Assembly: GCA_934270345.1 (NCBI GenBank)
Contig: CAKQPT010000063.1
Span: 1 to 5,575, forward strand
Source: an uncultured Oribacterium sp.
GTDB taxonomy: Bacteria; Bacillota; Clostridia; Lachnospirales; Lachnospiraceae
Length of the DNA stretch: 5,575 nt
Direction: 5' to 3'
Shown: positions 5,503-5,575 of the stretch, in pieces
Numbering within the stretch: position 1 is the first letter of the stretch
Layout of the letters: each line of letters begins with the position of its first letter
The notes under the pieces: model-generated
The model's database searches: none
The model's input: the letters and a program-made list of their open reading frames with translations, nothing else
What the model was told of the DNA's origin: nothing
Made by a program: the position numbers and the translations under genes

Positions 5503-5575
5503 GTGAAGGAACGAAATCTGAAGCTCGACAACGCAAAGGGCATCCTGATCACCCTGGTGGTGATCGGCCACATGC
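5503..5575 (+). CDS. Acyltransferase family 3 membrane protein, N-terminus (partial)
   Basis: Only 24 codons are visible before the window ends. The start is GTG, set by an upstream in-frame stop and a Shine-Dalgarno. The peptide carries LDNAKGILITLVVIGHM. This matches the opening of acyltransferase-3 (OatA/WecH/NodX-like) proteins: a charged LDxxKG turn, then the first transmembrane helix ending in the conserved GH whose His is catalytically important. Such multi-pass inner-membrane enzymes usually O-acetylate or otherwise acylate polysaccharides, peptidoglycan or lipids at the cell surface. The specific substrate cannot be told. It is separated from the mutase gene by a strong terminator, so co-transcription is unlikely. 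Confidence 0.75.
   Translation, partial: MKERNLKLDNAKGILITLVVIGHM

Overview
The window reads as chromosomal DNA of a high-GC member of the Clostridia, most likely Lachnospiraceae. That placement is an inference from protein style: an archaeal/eukaryal-type prolyl-tRNA synthetase, a CCA-adding enzyme opening MKKIKLPSNVEYI, and a PgcA-like phosphohexomutase. Codon choice fits, with Lys AAG and Glu GAG dominant. No rRNA, tRNA, CRISPR array or recognisable transposase gene is present.

Layout: bases 1-111 are the 3' end of an unrecognised gene closed by tandem stops. Bases 115-474 hold no protein gene. They contain a roughly 232-bp imperfect palindrome (129-360) that can fold almost end to end into one long hairpin, then a promoter and a short structured leader for proS. 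proS (481-1917) is followed by a strong intrinsic terminator. The promoter of cca starts inside the T-tract of that terminator, and its predicted transcription start falls on or beside the cca ATG at 2001, so cca may be translated from a leaderless mRNA. cca (2001-3485) ends in its own terminator. A well-formed promoter then serves a phosphohexomutase gene (3642-5324). Two hairpins follow, the second a clear terminator. The window ends in the first 24 codons of a probable membrane acyltransferase (from 5503).

All genes are on the + strand, but proS, cca and the mutase each appear to have their own promoter and terminator, so they look like separate single-gene units rather than an operon. proS and cca both supply translation (charging tRNA-Pro; building or repairing the tRNA 3' CCA end). 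The mutase interconverts hexose 1- and 6-phosphates. The acyltransferase family often modifies cell-surface glycans, but a functional link to the mutase is only suggested by adjacency.

The protein genes are ordinary housekeeping genes. The points worth a second look are the long palindrome, the mutually exclusive pairings in the proS leader, the leaderless or coupled start of cca, and a repeat-derived insertion inside the CCA enzyme's catalytic head domain.
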